DNA of 62,729 nt, from positions 1 through 62,729 of the forward strand of contig BEIG01000004.1 of the NCBI GenBank assembly GCA_002898795.1, written 5' to 3'. This DNA comes from a bacterium HR30 (GTDB taxonomy: Bacteria; Desulfobacterota; Binatia; HRBIN30). Shown here piece after piece: positions 1 through 10,217 of the stretch (positions within the stretch are counted from its first letter, which is position 1; each line of letters opens with the position of its first letter). The notes beneath the pieces were generated by a model, which ran no database searches, was not told the DNA's origin, and saw only the letters and a list, made by a program, of their open reading frames with translations. A program made the translations under genes and the position numbers.

Positions 1-25
1 CCAACTTGCAATGGGAGGGTTCCAA

Positions 26-661
26 ATGTGGACCGATCGGGAGGCCAAAGAACAAATCATCCAAATCACAAACGAGCTCTTCGCTCACGGCTTGCTCACG
101 GCCACGGGTGGGAACATTAGTGCGCGTGCGGCCGACGGCGAAACGATTTGGATCACGCCGAGCCAGCTTTACAAAGGCGGACTGCACGAAGAAGACCTCG
201 TGCGTATTCGACGCGACGGGTCTGTCGTCGAGGGCTCGCGCGCACCCTCGGTAGAGTGGCAAATGCACTGGGGCGCCTACGAGGCTCGGCCTGATACCAC
301 GGGAGCAGTACACACCCATGCACCCGTGGCCACAGCCTTTGGAATCACGAACCAGGTGTTCCCGCCCATCAACACGGATGCGATTTTTCTTCGCGACACC
401 CCTTTGGTGCCCTGGTACATGCCTGGCTCGAAAGAGCTAGCCGACGCGGTCCACGAAGCCTTGAAGCAAAGCCGCGGCTGCATTCTGCAGAATCACGGGC
501 TCATGACCGTGGATAAAACCTTACGCAAAGCAGCCACCCGCGCGATGATGATCGAGGAGACCGCAAAGATCGTGCTTTACGTGAAGCAGTTTGGCGGTAC
601 GGTATCGTACATTCCCGATGAGTGGGTCGAACGACTCGCTCCGCTGGCAGACTTCATCTGA
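26..661 (+). CDS. Class II aldolase/adducin family protein
   Basis: Zinc-dependent class II aldolase fold (211 aa), the family of L-fuculose-phosphate aldolase and ribulose-phosphate epimerase. GGN at residues 28-30 forms the phosphate-binding loop, HTHAP gives zinc ligands His-96 and His-98, NHGL gives the third ligand His-157, and Glu-77 in PSVEW is at the position of the catalytic acid. Length fits the family. An in-frame ATG lies at position 11, but GGGAGGG at 13-19 is well spaced only for the ATG at 26, so that start is used. The substrate cannot be read from sequence. The gene converges on the DUF255 gene 80 bp downstream; upstream context is lost at the window edge. Confidence 0.88.
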   Translation: MWTDREAKEQIIQITNELFAHGLLTATGGNISARAADGETIWITPSQLYKGGLHEEDLVRIRRDGSVVEGSRAPSVEWQMHWGAYEARPDTTGAVHTHAPVATAFGITNQVFPPINTDAIFLRDTPLVPWYMPGSKELADAVHEALKQSRGCILQNHGLMTVDKTLRKAATRAMMIEETAKIVLYVKQFGGTVSYIPDEWVERLAPLADFI

Positions 662-741
662 TCGCGAGAAGCCGCCGCCTACGAACTATTGGCCTGCGCC
701 CTCAGCCGGAGCTGCTGCAAATCTCCGTTCGGTAACGTTCC

Positions 742-2838
742 CTACTGAGCGGCCTTTTGCAATGCGGCGGCCCTCCACCATCCTGGTTTTGGGAGCAGCG
801 CCTCCAGTGCAGCAGTGTCCGCTACTGGAGGGGAACAAGTGAACCCCATGCAGACAAAGGCCACCGCGGGCAACGAGCCGCTGCACGTTTTCCCTTGCAC
901 CAAGGGCAAGTTGGCTTTTCCGTCCTCAGGCCACGCCACCAGAAGCACCCGATGGGGCAGGTAGTGTCGCCGCACCGTTTGGGCGAGGTGCGTGCCTGCG
1001 CCGCGTGACGATTCCACCACGACAACTTCACAAGGCCCAGCCAGGTAGAACGAAGCCGCACACAACAAATTGGCGAACCCGGAGGGCTGTGCCTGCATGG
1101 TGGCGGCGTAGGCATCGAGCAAAGCCTTCGCGCGCTGCTCGTATACGGCTTTTCCCGTCAAGTGGGCAAGGCGCAAAAGCGCGTTGCAGGCCACGGAATT
1201 CCCTGAGGGAATGGCGCCGTCGAATGCAGGTTTGCTGCGTACGATCAACGGCTCGTGGCGATCGCTCGTAAAGTAAAAGCCTGGGCGTTCCGGGTCCCAA
1301 AAATGTTCCAGAAGCTCTGTGGCTAAAGTGTCCGCACGGTCCAGGTAGGCCATCTCCTGAAGGGCCTCGAATGCATCCAGGTAGCCCTCCAGTAGGAACG
1401 CCACATCGTCGAGATGCGCCGGATACTTCGCGATGCCCTCAGCATAAGTGCTGTGCAACCCGTTCGCCAACCAGAGGCGTTGTTCGATAAACTGAAGCGT
1501 CTCCCGCGCTACGGTGGCGTAACGTTCTTCTCCGAGAACCTCTGCCGCGAGCGCAAAAGCCGACGCCGCCATCCCATTCCAGGCGGTGAGGATCTTGTCG
1601 TCCCGTGCCGGGGGTACGCGCCGTTGCCGCGCTACGAACAGTTGTTGCCGAGCCTGGTCCAAAGCCTGCGCCACCTCGGTCGCCGGGCGCCCGAAGAGTT
1701 TGGCTAACTGCTCCACCTCCAAGGTAACATGCAGGACGTTGCGCCCGTGCTCGAAGTTGCCCTCTTCGGAAACATCCAAGTAGCGGAAGGCGAGCGCGCC
1801 GACATCGTCTACGAGCAAGTCCATGACCTCCTGCCGCGTCAACACGTAAAACTTCCCCTCTTCCCCTTCGCTGTCGGCATCTTGCGAGGAATAAAAGCCG
1901 CCTTCTGGGGAACGCATCTCGCGCAGCAGATAATCGAGCGTTTGCCGCGCCACGCGGGCAAAGAGTGGCTCCCCGAAGGCTTGAAAAGCGTGCAGGTACA
2001 ATCGCGCGAGCAGGGCATTGTCGTAAAGCATTTTCTCGAAATGAGGCACGAGCCAGCGCTCGTCGACGGAATAGCGATGAAAGCCGCCCCCGAGCTGATC
2101 GAAAATGCCTCCCTGAGCCATGCTGCGGAGCGTGTGGACCACCATGTCTCCATAGCGCTGCTCTCCAGAAAGAAAGAAGTATTGGAGGAAGAACTCGAAC
2201 ACCGACGAATTGGGGAATTTCGGCGCCGGATGGAGTCCGCCGTACTCTGGGTCATAGGCCGAACCAAGGCGCTGCGCGGCGTGTTCGAGGAGCTCCCCAC
2301 CCCAAGCCGCAGCACCTTCTTCCGGCGTTTCCACCCGCTTGAGTGCTTCGACCAGTTGCCCGGCCGTTTTCAGAACTTCGTCCCGCCTCTCGCGGTAGGT
2401 TTGGGCCACCGCCAAGAGAACCCGCCGAAAGGCAGGCAGCCCGTGACGGTCTACCGGAGGGAAATACGTACCCCCGTAAAACGGACGGCCATCGGGACAC
2501 AAAAACACCGTGAGCGGCCAACCCCCGCGGCCGGTGAGAAGCTGCACCGCGGTCATGTAAATGTGATCCACGTCGGGCCTCTCCTCGCGGTCCACCTTAA
2601 TGTTGACGAAGAGCTCGTTCATAAGACGAGCCGTGTCTTCGTCTTCGAACGATTCGCGCTCCATCACGTGGCACCAGTGGCAAGCGGAGTAGCCAATGCT
2701 GAGCAGGATCGGCTTGTCCTCACGCTGCGCGCGCTCGAATGCCTCGGGTCCCCATGGGTACCAGTCGACCGGGTTGTGTGCATGCTGCCGCAAATAGGGG
2801 CTCGTCTCCGAACCCAGTCGGTTCGTGCGTTTTGCCAT
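742..2838 (-). CDS. DUF255 thioredoxin-like protein (YyaL/SPATA20 family)
   Basis: A 698-aa protein of the YyaL/spermatogenesis-associated protein 20 family: an N-terminal thioredoxin-like DUF255 domain (about residues 5-165) followed by an (alpha/alpha)6 barrel related to N-acylglucosamine 2-epimerases. The start of the domain is classical ([18 protein letters not shown]), followed by a CxxC-like CHWC (Cys-53, Cys-56), DREERPD and [16 protein letters not shown]. The biochemical role of the family is not settled; redox or sugar-related roles have been proposed. The open frame extends 54 codons upstream, but the domain and the ribosome-binding GGAG just before the ATG at 2838 favour this start. 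It is divergent from the DUF35-thiolase gene, with about 240 bp between them that must hold both promoters. Confidence 0.9.
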   Translation of the reverse strand: MAKRTNRLGSETSPYLRQHAHNPVDWYPWGPEAFERAQREDKPILLSIGYSACHWCHVMERESFEDEDTARLMNELFVNIKVDREERPDVDHIYMTAVQLLTGRGGWPLTVFLCPDGRPFYGGTYFPPVDRHGLPAFRRVLLAVAQTYRERRDEVLKTAGQLVEALKRVETPEEGAAAWGGELLEHAAQRLGSAYDPEYGGLHPAPKFPNSSVFEFFLQYFFLSGEQRYGDMVVHTLRSMAQGGIFDQLGGGFHRYSVDERWLVPHFEKMLYDNALLARLYLHAFQAFGEPLFARVARQTLDYLLREMRSPEGGFYSSQDADSEGEEGKFYVLTRQEVMDLLVDDVGALAFRYLDVSEEGNFEHGRNVLHVTLEVEQLAKLFGRPATEVAQALDQARQQLFVARQRRVPPARDDKILTAWNGMAASAFALAAEVLGEERYATVARETLQFIEQRLWLANGLHSTYAEGIAKYPAHLDDVAFLLEGYLDAFEALQEMAYLDRADTLATELLEHFWDPERPGFYFTSDRHEPLIVRSKPAFDGAIPSGNSVACNALLRLAHLTGKAVYEQRAKALLDAYAATMQAQPSGFANLLCAASFYLAGPCEVVVVESSRGAGTHLAQTVRRHYLPHRVLLVAWPEDGKANLPLVQGKTCSGSLPAVAFVCMGFTCSPPVADTAALEALLPKPGWWRAAALQKAAQ

Positions 2839-3078
2839 GCTCCATCCTTTCGCGAAAAACGGTTGCTTCCCTTCCCCTTCGCAGCCCTGCCGAACAACGC
2901 AAGCGCGAGCCGTGCCTCGACCGGTGAGCCACCGTGCCGGGACGCAGGCGTACCCCCCAAAGCCCCACAAGATCTTTCCGTTCGGCAGCCGCGCCACCAC
3001 CGATGCAGGAGCGGGTGCCTGGAATTGGCGGTAGCTTTGTGCCCAAGTAAAAAGGCAACAAAACTGAAAGGAGGAACC

Positions 3079-4746
3079 GTGGGGTTTCGGCCGCTACCAG
3101 CTATCGAGCCCGCTACCGCGGCGTACTGGCGTGCATGCCGCGAGGGTCGGCTGGAATTTCGCTTTTGCCCTCGATGCCAATGGTACATTCACCCACCGCG
3201 CCCAGTTTGCCCCCGCTGTTACTCATCCGATCTCAGCTTCAAGGCTGTGTCTGGAAAGGGACGGGTCTATTCCTTCACCGTGAATCACAAGCCGTGGTTT
3301 CCTGGGCAGGAAGTACCGTACGTTGTCGCCCTAGTGGAGCTTGACGAGCAACCGGGACTCCGACTGATGACCAATGTCGTCCGCTGCGCGCCGGAGGAAG
3401 TTCGAATTGGCTTGCCCGTGCGCGTAGAGTTCGAGACCCTCAGCGAGGAAGTTGCTCTGCCCATTTTCGTGCCTGACCCCGAGGCAAAAGCGTCCTCGGA
3501 GCTGAACGAAGTCGCTTCCAGCGCACCGCCCTCCTCACCGACGCCAGCGCCTTTCGTGAGCACCACGGGCGAACCCTTGGAGCGGCGGGCCGTGCTCTCC
3601 GGTGTGGGACAATCGGCCATCGGCCGCCGTTTGTTTCGCGACGAGTTGGATCTTACGTGCGAGGCCGCGCTAAAGGCCATTCGCGACGCGGGACTCGAGG
3701 TTCACGACATCGACGGAATCGCTGCCTATCCGGGGCCGGTATCGAACGTGCCTGGGTTTGCTGGTCCGAGCATCTACGACGTTCAAGACGCGCTCGGCCT
3801 TGCCGTGCGCTGGCACTTGTCGGGGCTGGAGGGTCCAGGGCAAATCATGCCCTTGATCGCGGCAGCTTTGGCTGTGGCTTCCGGCTTGGCGCGGCACGTG
3901 CTGGTTTACCGTACGGTCACCGAGGCCACGGCGGCGGCAGACACGGGTCGGCGCGGCATCGGCGCGGGCGCGCGGGAGATTAGTGGTTTTGCCGCGTTTT
4001 TCGTCCCTTTCGGAGCGATGTCCGCCGCGAACTGGATTGCCCTTTATGCCCGCCGCCACATGCACGAGTACGGCACCGAAAGAAAACACCTGGGGATCAT
4101 TGCGCTTACGGCGCGAGAGCATGCACGGCTCAATCCCTCTGCGGTTTACCGCGACCCGCTGAGCTGGAACGACTACTGGCAAGCCCGTCTCGTCAGCGAA
4201 CCATTTTGCCTCTACGACTGCGACGCCCCAGTCGATGGTTCGACAGCGGTCATCGTGTCGGCCGCAGAGTGCGCTCGCGATCTTGCCAAACCCGCCGTGC
4301 ACATCGAAGCCGTGGGCACGGCGCTCGGGCGCCGGCCCCTGTGGGATCAATGGCCCGATCTTACGACCATGGCAGCCCACGACGCTGCGCGGCATCTGTG
4401 GAGTCGAACTTCTCTCGAACCCACGGATGTCGATACCGCACAATTGTACGACGGGTTTAGCTTCCTCACCTTAGCCTGGCTCGAAGCACTGGGCTTTTGC
4501 GGCCGAGGCGAGAGTGGGCCATTCGTGGAGGAGGGACATATTCGTCTCGGGGGATCGCTACCCCTCAACACCTGGGGCGGACAGTTGTCGGGCGGACGGC
4601 TGCACGGGTATGGCTTCGTTGCCGAAGCCATCCGCCAGCTCCGGGGCGAATGCGGCGAGCGGCAAGTGCCGAACTGCGAGGTTGCTGTCGTCGCCGTGGG
4701 TGGCGGACCAGTTGCCGGCTGCATGTTGCTCACCCGCGGCCGGTGA
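3079..4746 (+). CDS. DUF35 (zinc ribbon/OB) - thiolase-like fusion protein, Ltp2-like
   Basis: A 555-aa fusion. Residues 1-140 are a DUF35 acyl-CoA-associated module: zinc ribbon cysteines Cys-30/33 and Cys-44/47, then an OB fold. Residues 165-555 are a thiolase-superfamily domain of the SCP-x/Ltp2 type, ending with [13 protein letters not shown] where true thiolases carry the GHP loop. In steroid degraders a separate DUF35 protein and Ltp2 together perform retro-aldol cleavage of CoA-bound side chains; here both parts are in one chain. Role in acyl-CoA side-chain cleavage is inferred. The open frame runs far upstream, but AAAGGAGG at 3067-3074 and the zinc ribbon fix the start at the GTG at 3079. 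A Rieske ferredoxin follows 75 bp later. Confidence 0.85.
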   Translation: MGFRPLPAIEPATAAYWRACREGRLEFRFCPRCQWYIHPPRPVCPRCYSSDLSFKAVSGKGRVYSFTVNHKPWFPGQEVPYVVALVELDEQPGLRLMTNVVRCAPEEVRIGLPVRVEFETLSEEVALPIFVPDPEAKASSELNEVASSAPPSSPTPAPFVSTTGEPLERRAVLSGVGQSAIGRRLFRDELDLTCEAALKAIRDAGLEVHDIDGIAAYPGPVSNVPGFAGPSIYDVQDALGLAVRWHLSGLEGPGQIMPLIAAALAVASGLARHVLVYRTVTEATAAADTGRRGIGAGAREISGFAAFFVPFGAMSAANWIALYARRHMHEYGTERKHLGIIALTAREHARLNPSAVYRDPLSWNDYWQARLVSEPFCLYDCDAPVDGSTAVIVSAAECARDLAKPAVHIEAVGTALGRRPLWDQWPDLTTMAAHDAARHLWSRTSLEPTDVDTAQLYDGFSFLTLAWLEALGFCGRGESGPFVEEGHIRLGGSLPLNTWGGQLSGGRLHGYGFVAEAIRQLRGECGERQVPNCEVAVVAVGGGPVAGCMLLTRGR

Positions 4747-4821
4747 AATCCCGCGGTTCGAGGACCTGGATTGCCGCCCCAGGGTTCCCTACACAGTGGC
4801 CCCACGAAGGAGAATGTTTCC

Positions 4822-5130
4822 ATGAGTGATTTCGTTCGTGTGGCGTCGGTCGACGAGATTCCCCCTCAACGGGGCAAGGCCTTCGAGGTCAAGGGCCGTA
4901 CAATAGCCGTGTTTCACACGCGCGACGGAAAATTTTACGCCATCGAGAATACGTGCAAGCACAAAGGTGGTCCCCTGGCAGAAGGGGACCTGGACGAGCA
5001 CACGGTGTTCTGCCCTTGGCACGGCTGGGCTTACGACGTGACAACAGGCGAGTGCTTGGAAGACAGCGAGTCCTCGGTAGAGCACTTCGAAGTGAAAGTG
5101 GAAGGCGGCGATATCTGGGTACGCGTGTGA
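4822..5130 (+). CDS. Rieske [2Fe-2S] ferredoxin
   Basis: A small soluble Rieske protein (102 aa) of the type that feeds electrons to ring-hydroxylating oxygenases or to nitrite reductase NirD-like partners. Cluster ligands are Cys-45/His-47 (CKH) and Cys-64/His-67 (CPWH), with the expected 16-residue spacing. There is no signal peptide or membrane anchor, so it acts in the cytoplasm. GAAGGAGA at 4806-4813 precedes the ATG. It lies between the DUF35-thiolase gene and nagZ in the same direction; a link with acyl-CoA catabolism is plausible, but no oxygenase is present in the window. Confidence 0.9.
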   Translation: MSDFVRVASVDEIPPQRGKAFEVKGRTIAVFHTRDGKFYAIENTCKHKGGPLAEGDLDEHTVFCPWHGWAYDVTTGECLEDSESSVEHFEVKVEGGDIWVRV

Positions 5131-5164
5131 ACCAAGGAACTGGCAGCATCAAGGTGCAAAGCCG

Positions 5165-6223
5165 ATGAACACCGTCGGTGCGCTCATTACGATGGGCATT
5201 CCGGGCGCTGAGCTCGACGATGCCACGCGGCAGACGCTCGAGCAGATTCGCCCGGGTTGCATCATCCTGTTTCGTCGCAACGTTGATCGTGGGTTCGATA
5301 GCCTTCAGAGGCTCGTTGCCGAATTACACCAACTGCCCTGGGCGCCTCTCGTCGCAATCGATCACGAAGGCGGGCGGGTCATGCGACTTGGCGAGCCGTT
5401 CACTCACTTCCCACCGGCTTCGGTGTTGGGCGCGCGCAAGGATCCTGCGCTCGCGCGCGATGTGGCTTTTGCCATGGGGCGGGAACTCGCGAGCGTCGGC
5501 TTCGACCTGGTTTATGCTCCGGTCCTCGACGTTCTTACGTGTAAAACCAACACCGTCATTGGCGACCGCGCCTTCGGCGATGACCCCCAACTCGTTGCGC
5601 GACTCGGCTCCGCACAAGTGCGCGGCTTTCTCGACGCGGGCATCCTTTGTTGTGGAAAGCATTTCCCCGGTCACGGCGATACCGAAGTCGATTCTCACCT
5701 GGACCTGCCTCGCGTCGAAGTCAGCTTCGAAGTGTTGCGGCAACGCGAGCTGGTACCCTTTCGGGCAGCCATCGATGCAGGCGTGCCCATGTTGATGACA
5801 GCCCACGTTACGTACTCCGCTTCCGCCAGCCAGCTACCCGCGAGCTTCGACCCCTTTTTCTTGCACACCGTGGTTCGAGAGCAACTGCGCTTTTCTGGCG
5901 TCGTGGTCACGGACGACCTCGAAATGGGCGCAGTCAAACGGATGGCATCGCCGGCAGAAGCCGCAGTGCGAGCCATCGCCGCAGGTGCGGATGGCGTGCT
6001 CGTTTGCCAAACAACGGAAGCTGCTCTCGCGGTGTGGCAGGCTCTCAGCGAGGCAGCCCAAAACCAGCCACAGGCACGCGAGCGAGTTGCAGCGGCACAC
6101 GAGCGGTGGCAAGCCTTGTGCCACCACCTCGACCGCTCCCGGCGGAACAAATGCGAACTCCCTTGTCCGGAACACCGCCGCCTCGCCCAAAACCTTCAAA
6201 GGACGCCGGCAACCGGAGCCTGA
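5165..6223 (+). CDS. nagZ: Beta-N-acetylhexosaminidase NagZ (GH3)
   Basis: Glycoside hydrolase family 3 enzyme (352 aa) that removes N-acetylglucosamine from anhydro-muropeptides in cytoplasmic peptidoglycan recycling. Visible family signatures are IDHEGGRV (about residues 61-68), the KHFPGHGDTEVDSH loop (about 163-177) that carries the catalytic His/Asp pair typical of NagZ, and VVTDDLEMGA (about 248-257) with the catalytic nucleophile Asp. There is no signal peptide, consistent with a cytosolic NagZ. No strong ribosome-binding site precedes the ATG. The last 30 residues are Arg/Pro-rich and not conserved. The next gene, an SDR, begins 146 bp later. Confidence 0.9.
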   Translation: MNTVGALITMGIPGAELDDATRQTLEQIRPGCIILFRRNVDRGFDSLQRLVAELHQLPWAPLVAIDHEGGRVMRLGEPFTHFPPASVLGARKDPALARDVAFAMGRELASVGFDLVYAPVLDVLTCKTNTVIGDRAFGDDPQLVARLGSAQVRGFLDAGILCCGKHFPGHGDTEVDSHLDLPRVEVSFEVLRQRELVPFRAAIDAGVPMLMTAHVTYSASASQLPASFDPFFLHTVVREQLRFSGVVVTDDLEMGAVKRMASPAEAAVRAIAAGADGVLVCQTTEAALAVWQALSEAAQNQPQARERVAAAHERWQALCHHLDRSRRNKCELPCPEHRRLAQNLQRTPATGA

Positions 6224-6369
6224 ACATCGACGGGCGAGAGTTCTGCCCAAGCCAACGCCGGGCATCACGCCAAGCCAGATAACCGCCGGTGCCTTTGTCT
6301 CGTGTCGCTCCCCCGGCTTGCCTTGGCAGCATCCTCATGCAAGCGGCCAACAAGGAGGAGGGGAAGGCG

Positions 6370-7119
6370 ATGTCAGACCTGAACGGAAAATTTGCCCTCG
6401 TCACGGGCTCCTCGCGAGGTATCGGGCGCGGAATCGCTCTCGAACTTGCGCGCGCAGGCGCGCATGTAGCTGTTCATTATCGCCGCGAGCGGGAAGCAGC
6501 GGAGGCTACAGCCCGCGAGATCGAAGCCCTCGGCCGAAAAGCCGTGGTGGTGGCAGCGGACGTTTCCGAGTGGGAGCAAGTGCAACGAATGGTGGAACAG
6601 GTCCTCGCCAGCTTCGGGCGGCTCGACATTGTCGTGGCGAATTCCGGAGTAGCGTCGCGCCCTGCACCGGTGTGGGACATGGATGTGGAGCACTGGCACC
6701 GGGTGATTGCCGTGGATTTGCACGGTGCCTTTTACACATGCCGCGCCACGGTCGGTCACCTTGTCCGGCAGGGCTCAGGGGTGGTGATCTTAGTTTCGTC
6801 CATCGGGGCTGACCTCTGCGCCCCCTTTGGCGCGCCGTACTACGCGGCCAAAGCAGCCGTGAACGCGCTGGCGAAAACGCTGGCCAAGGAATGCGCACCT
6901 GCTGGGGTGCGGGTCAATGTGATTGCGCCGGGGCTCATTCACACCGACATGGGCGAGCGCATGATTCGCGCTCACGGGGAAGCGCTACTTTCCACCATCC
7001 CCCTGGGCCGCGCAGGCACGCCGGAAGAGATTGGCAAGGCGGCCGTGTTCCTTGCCAGCGACGATGCCGCCTTCATTACCGGGAAGATTCTCCGCATCGA
7101 CGGAGGAGCTTGGATGTGA
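6370..7119 (+). CDS. SDR family oxidoreductase (FabG-like)
   Basis: Classical short-chain dehydrogenase/reductase (249 aa). It has the NAD(P)-binding TGSSRGIG motif at residues 12-19, NSG at 91-93 in place of NAG, catalytic Ser-143/144, and the YxxxK pair Tyr-157/Lys-161. The C-terminal FITGKILRIDGGAWM end is typical of FabG-like reductases. Substrate is unknown; a beta-ketoacyl reductase or a sugar/alcohol dehydrogenase are both possible. An earlier in-frame ATG at 6289 exists, but AGGAGG plus GGGAAGG at 6354-6367 and the standard N-terminus support the ATG at 6370. Confidence 0.9.
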   Translation: MSDLNGKFALVTGSSRGIGRGIALELARAGAHVAVHYRREREAAEATAREIEALGRKAVVVAADVSEWEQVQRMVEQVLASFGRLDIVVANSGVASRPAPVWDMDVEHWHRVIAVDLHGAFYTCRATVGHLVRQGSGVVILVSSIGADLCAPFGAPYYAAKAAVNALAKTLAKECAPAGVRVNVIAPGLIHTDMGERMIRAHGEALLSTIPLGRAGTPEEIGKAAVFLASDDAAFITGKILRIDGGAWM

Positions 7120-7210
7120 CGTAGCCCGTTGCCTCCGGCAGCATAGGGTGGCAGCGCTAGGCGGCCTCGGGTAACATGGTGAGCGAATCTTTGCGCGAGG
7201 AAACCACCGG

Positions 7211-7606
7211 ATGCAGCGGGAATTTCGGATCCGTACGCGCCAAAAACGCGAGCTCGTCGACATCACGAGCCAAGTGGCCGAGATTGTCCGCGCCAGCGGC
7301 GTTTCAGAGGGTATCTGCCATGTGTACGTGGCACACGCGACCGCGGCGGTGGTTATCAACGAAAACGACGACCCCAACGTGTGCCTGGACTTCCTCGAAT
7401 GCCTCGACAAACTCGTGCCCCACGGAATCTGGCGGCACGACCGTGTGGACAACAATGCCGCCGCTCACATCAAGGCAGCCATGCTGGGACCGAGTGAAAG
7501 CATTCCCATCCATTCGGGGAGACTCCTTCTTGGCACCTGGCAAGCCATTATGTTGGCAGAACTCGATGGTCCTCGGGAACGGCGCGTGATCGTAACGGTG
7601 CAGTGA
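7211..7606 (+). CDS. yjbQ: YjbQ/UPF0047 family protein
   Basis: A 131-aa YjbQ-type protein of the family sometimes called secondary thiamine-phosphate synthase because of weak activity in vitro; its physiological role is unsettled. Family signatures include GICHVYVAHATAAVVINE with the conserved His, D-x-D in the ENDDPN segment, and IPIHSGRLLLGTWQ near the C-terminus. GAGG at 7197-7200 precedes the ATG. It ends 7 bp before pyrF and is probably co-transcribed with it. Confidence 0.88.
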   Translation: MQREFRIRTRQKRELVDITSQVAEIVRASGVSEGICHVYVAHATAAVVINENDDPNVCLDFLECLDKLVPHGIWRHDRVDNNAAAHIKAAMLGPSESIPIHSGRLLLGTWQAIMLAELDGPRERRVIVTVQ

Positions 7607-7613
7607 CCTTCGG

Positions 7614-8540
7614 ATGCCTAGCTCGCAACCACCGCGCTCTGCGCACTTTGCAGACCGATTGCTCGCTCGGGTGCGTTCCCTCGGTCACCCCTTGTGCCTC
7701 GGGCTGGACCCGCACTTGCCGCTGATTCCACCTTTGTTCCGCCACGAAAACATGGAACCACACCACCCTGCGACGGCGGAGCACGTGGTCCGCTTCCTTT
7801 GTGCGGTGCTGGAACGATACGAAGGCCACGTTGCTGTGGTGAAACCGCAAGTGGCTTTTTTCGAGCAAATGGGGGCAAGCGGGTTCGCTGCTCTCGAGAA
7901 GGTGATCGCCCGCGCCCGCGAGCTGGATATGCTCATCGTGCTCGACGCCAAGCGGGGCGACATCGACTCCACGGCCCAAGCCTATGCACATTCTTTGGCA
8001 CCGGAATCTCCCCTTCATAGCGACGCGATTACTGTCCACCCTTACTTGGGCCGGGACAGCATCGAACCGTTCACCCACGCCGCAGAGACCTATGGTGGGG
8101 GCGTGTTCGTGTTAGTGAAAACCAGCAACCCAGGAGCAGCCGACTTGCAGGACCTCACCTGCGGGGGCCGTCGCTTGTTCGAGCACGTTGCCAGGATGCT
8201 AGCGCCCTCGTGCGAGCGCTTGCGCGGGTCGTGCGGCTGGTCGTCTCTCGGAGTGGTCGTCGGAGCACATCACACCGAGGACGCGATCCGCATTCGCCAA
8301 CTGCTTCCCCATGCGCTGTTCCTCGTGCCAGGGTTCGGAGCTCAGGGCGCGGATGCGCGAGCCGCGGTGGCCGGCTTCGTTCCGGGCCCGAGTGGACGCG
8401 AAGGCGGCATCGTCAATTCCTCGCGGGCGCTCCTGTTTCCCCCTGGCAGTCACACCGACGACCTTGCCACCTGGGAGCGAGCCATCGACGAGGCGCGTGA
8501 CCGCGCCATCGAAGCGCTGCGTGCTGCGACTCGCGGCTAA
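7614..8540 (+). CDS. pyrF: Orotidine 5'-phosphate decarboxylase (type 2)
   Basis: OMP decarboxylase (308 aa) converting orotidine 5'-phosphate to UMP, the last step of de novo pyrimidine synthesis. The catalytic DAKRGDID motif lies at about residues 110-117, with LGLDPHL near the N-terminus and the phosphate-binding NSSRALLFP segment near the C-terminus. The length and motifs match the longer type 2 enzymes found in actinobacteria, myxobacteria and many other phyla. The ATG lies 7 bp after yjbQ. The gene converges on fhs, with a hairpin between them. Confidence 0.92.
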   Translation: MPSSQPPRSAHFADRLLARVRSLGHPLCLGLDPHLPLIPPLFRHENMEPHHPATAEHVVRFLCAVLERYEGHVAVVKPQVAFFEQMGASGFAALEKVIARARELDMLIVLDAKRGDIDSTAQAYAHSLAPESPLHSDAITVHPYLGRDSIEPFTHAAETYGGGVFVLVKTSNPGAADLQDLTCGGRRLFEHVARMLAPSCERLRGSCGWSSLGVVVGAHHTEDAIRIRQLLPHALFLVPGFGAQGADARAAVAGFVPGPSGREGGIVNSSRALLFPPGSHTDDLATWERAIDEARDRAIEALRAATRG

Positions 8541-8542
8541 CG

Positions 8543-8560
8543 GAGGCGTCGGGTCGCCTC
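8543..8560. terminator. Hairpin between convergent pyrF and fhs
   Basis: GAGGCG (8543-8548) and CGCCTC (8555-8560) form a 6-bp stem with a 6-nt loop, in the 18-bp gap between convergent stops and reaching into the fhs stop codon. It is symmetric, so it could act in both directions, but there is no T-run, so function as a terminator is inferred from position only. Confidence 0.4.
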
Positions 8561-10217
8561 AGCTAAGGCCCACGATTTGGCCGTCGCGCACGTCGATCTG
8601 CGTAGCCAGGGGCTCCCTGGGTAGGCCCGGCATCCGCAAGATGTCTCCGAGCAACACCACCAGGAACCCTGCACCCGTCGCCGGCTGAATGGCACGCACG
8701 GTGACATCGAAATCTGTTGGTCGGCCCAGCCGTTTCGGATCGTCCGAAAGCGACGTCGGTGTTTTTGCCAAGCACACGGGAAGCTTGTCGAACCCGTATC
8801 GCGCAATGAGCTGCAAATCGCGCTCGGCCTCTTTCGTGTACACAACGCCACGGGCGCCGTACATTGACTGGGCCACCTTCAGGATCTTTGTTTGCACAGG
8901 CTCGCTCCAATCGTACAACGGCCGAAAAGGTTTGCTTTGCTTCTCCGCGTGCGCCATCACCGTTTGCGCCAAGGTCGTGCACCCCTCACCGCCGCGACTG
9001 AACGGCTGTGCCACTGCCACCGGCACCCCGAGGTAGCCGCAGCGACGCCGCACAACCTCGACTTCTTCTTCCGTGTCCGTCGCGAACCGATTGATGGCAA
9101 CGACCGGGGGTTCGCCAAAACGGCGAATGTTCTCCACGTGCTTGTCGAGGTTCGGCAAGCCCTTGGCCACCGCGGCCGGGTTTGGCCGTGCAACGTCCTC
9201 CGGGGCAACGCCGCCGTGCAACTTGAGCGCTCGCACTGTCGCCACCAGAACAACGGCCGCTGTATCGAAGCCGGCGGTGACGCACTTGATATCGAAGAAC
9301 TTCTCCGCCCCCAGGTCGAAGGCAAAACCGGCCTCGGTAATCGCCCAGTCGGCGCAATCCAGCGCGAGTTGCGTCGCGATGATGCTGTTGCAGCCATGGG
9401 CAATGTTGGCGAACGGCCCTCCATGCACCAACACCGGTGTGCCTTCGCGGGTTTGCACCAGGTTGGGCAGAAGCGCGTCCCGCAGCAAGGCCAGCATGGC
9501 GCCCGTGGCTTTCAGTTGATCGGCAAAAACCGGCTCGCCCGAATACGTAAAGCCCACCAAGGTACGGGCCAGCCGTGCGCGTAAATCTTCAGCGTCGCGC
9601 GCCAGGCACAGCATGGCCATCACTTCGGATGCGGCGGTGATATCGAACCCTGCCTCGCGGGGGACGCCGTGCGCCGCACCGCCCAAACCCGTCACGATGA
9701 AGCGCAAACTCCGATCGTTCACATCCATCACCCGCTTCCAAGTGATGCGGCGGGGGTCGATACCCAAGGGGTTACTGAAGTAGACGTGGTTGTCGACCAT
9801 GGCCGCGAGCAGGTTGTGTGCAGCGGTGACCGCATGGAAGTCGCCAGTGAAGTGAAGGTTGATGCGATCTGCCGGAACCAAACTAGCCGCGCCACCGCCG
9901 GTGCCTCCGCCTTTGATCCCAAAACACGGACCTAAGGACGGCTCACGCAACGCAAGACACACGGACTTGCCTAACAACCGAAATGCGTCGGCCAGGCCAA
10001 TGGCGATGGTTGTTTTGCCTTCACCGGCCGCAGTGGGAGTAATCCCAGAAACCAAGATCAATCGTGCTTGGCCTGCCCGGCGGCGGCCCCGGTAAACAGC
10101 GTGCGGTTCGACCTTGGCCATTTGCCGTCCGAACAACATCAAGTCATCTGGCCCTAACCCCAGTTCGGCTGCCACATCCTCGATCGCCCTCGGTGCCCGT
10201 ATCTCGTGCTCGCGCAT
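8559..10217 (-). CDS. fhs: Formate-tetrahydrofolate ligase
   Basis: Formyl-THF synthetase (552 aa): ATP-dependent ligation of formate to tetrahydrofolate, entry to the C1 pool. The P-loop TPTAAGEGKTT lies at residues 60-70. EPSLGPCFGIKGGGTGGG and LHFTGDFHAVTAAHNLLAA follow, all classical for the family, and length is standard. GAGGG lies 9-13 nt upstream of the ATG. It is 46 bp downstream of the phosphoketolase gene on the same strand, so the two may form an operon linking acetyl-phosphate production with C1 metabolism. Confidence 0.95.
   Translation of the reverse strand: MREHEIRAPRAIEDVAAELGLGPDDLMLFGRQMAKVEPHAVYRGRRRAGQARLILVSGITPTAAGEGKTTIAIGLADAFRLLGKSVCLALREPSLGPCFGIKGGGTGGGAASLVPADRINLHFTGDFHAVTAAHNLLAAMVDNHVYFSNPLGIDPRRITWKRVMDVNDRSLRFIVTGLGGAAHGVPREAGFDITAASEVMAMLCLARDAEDLRARLARTLVGFTYSGEPVFADQLKATGAMLALLRDALLPNLVQTREGTPVLVHGGPFANIAHGCNSIIATQLALDCADWAITEAGFAFDLGAEKFFDIKCVTAGFDTAAVVLVATVRALKLHGGVAPEDVARPNPAAVAKGLPNLDKHVENIRRFGEPPVVAINRFATDTEEEVEVVRRRCGYLGVPVAVAQPFSRGGEGCTTLAQTVMAHAEKQSKPFRPLYDWSEPVQTKILKVAQSMYGARGVVYTKEAERDLQLIARYGFDKLPVCLAKTPTSLSDDPKRLGRPTDFDVTVRAIQPATGAGFLVVLLGDILRMPGLPREPLATQIDVRDGQIVGLS

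Noticed and set aside
1729..3078. Upstream extension of the DUF35-thiolase frame by 450 codons.
   Set aside because: It is antisense to the DUF255 gene; the zinc-ribbon start and AAAGGAGG point to the GTG at 3079.
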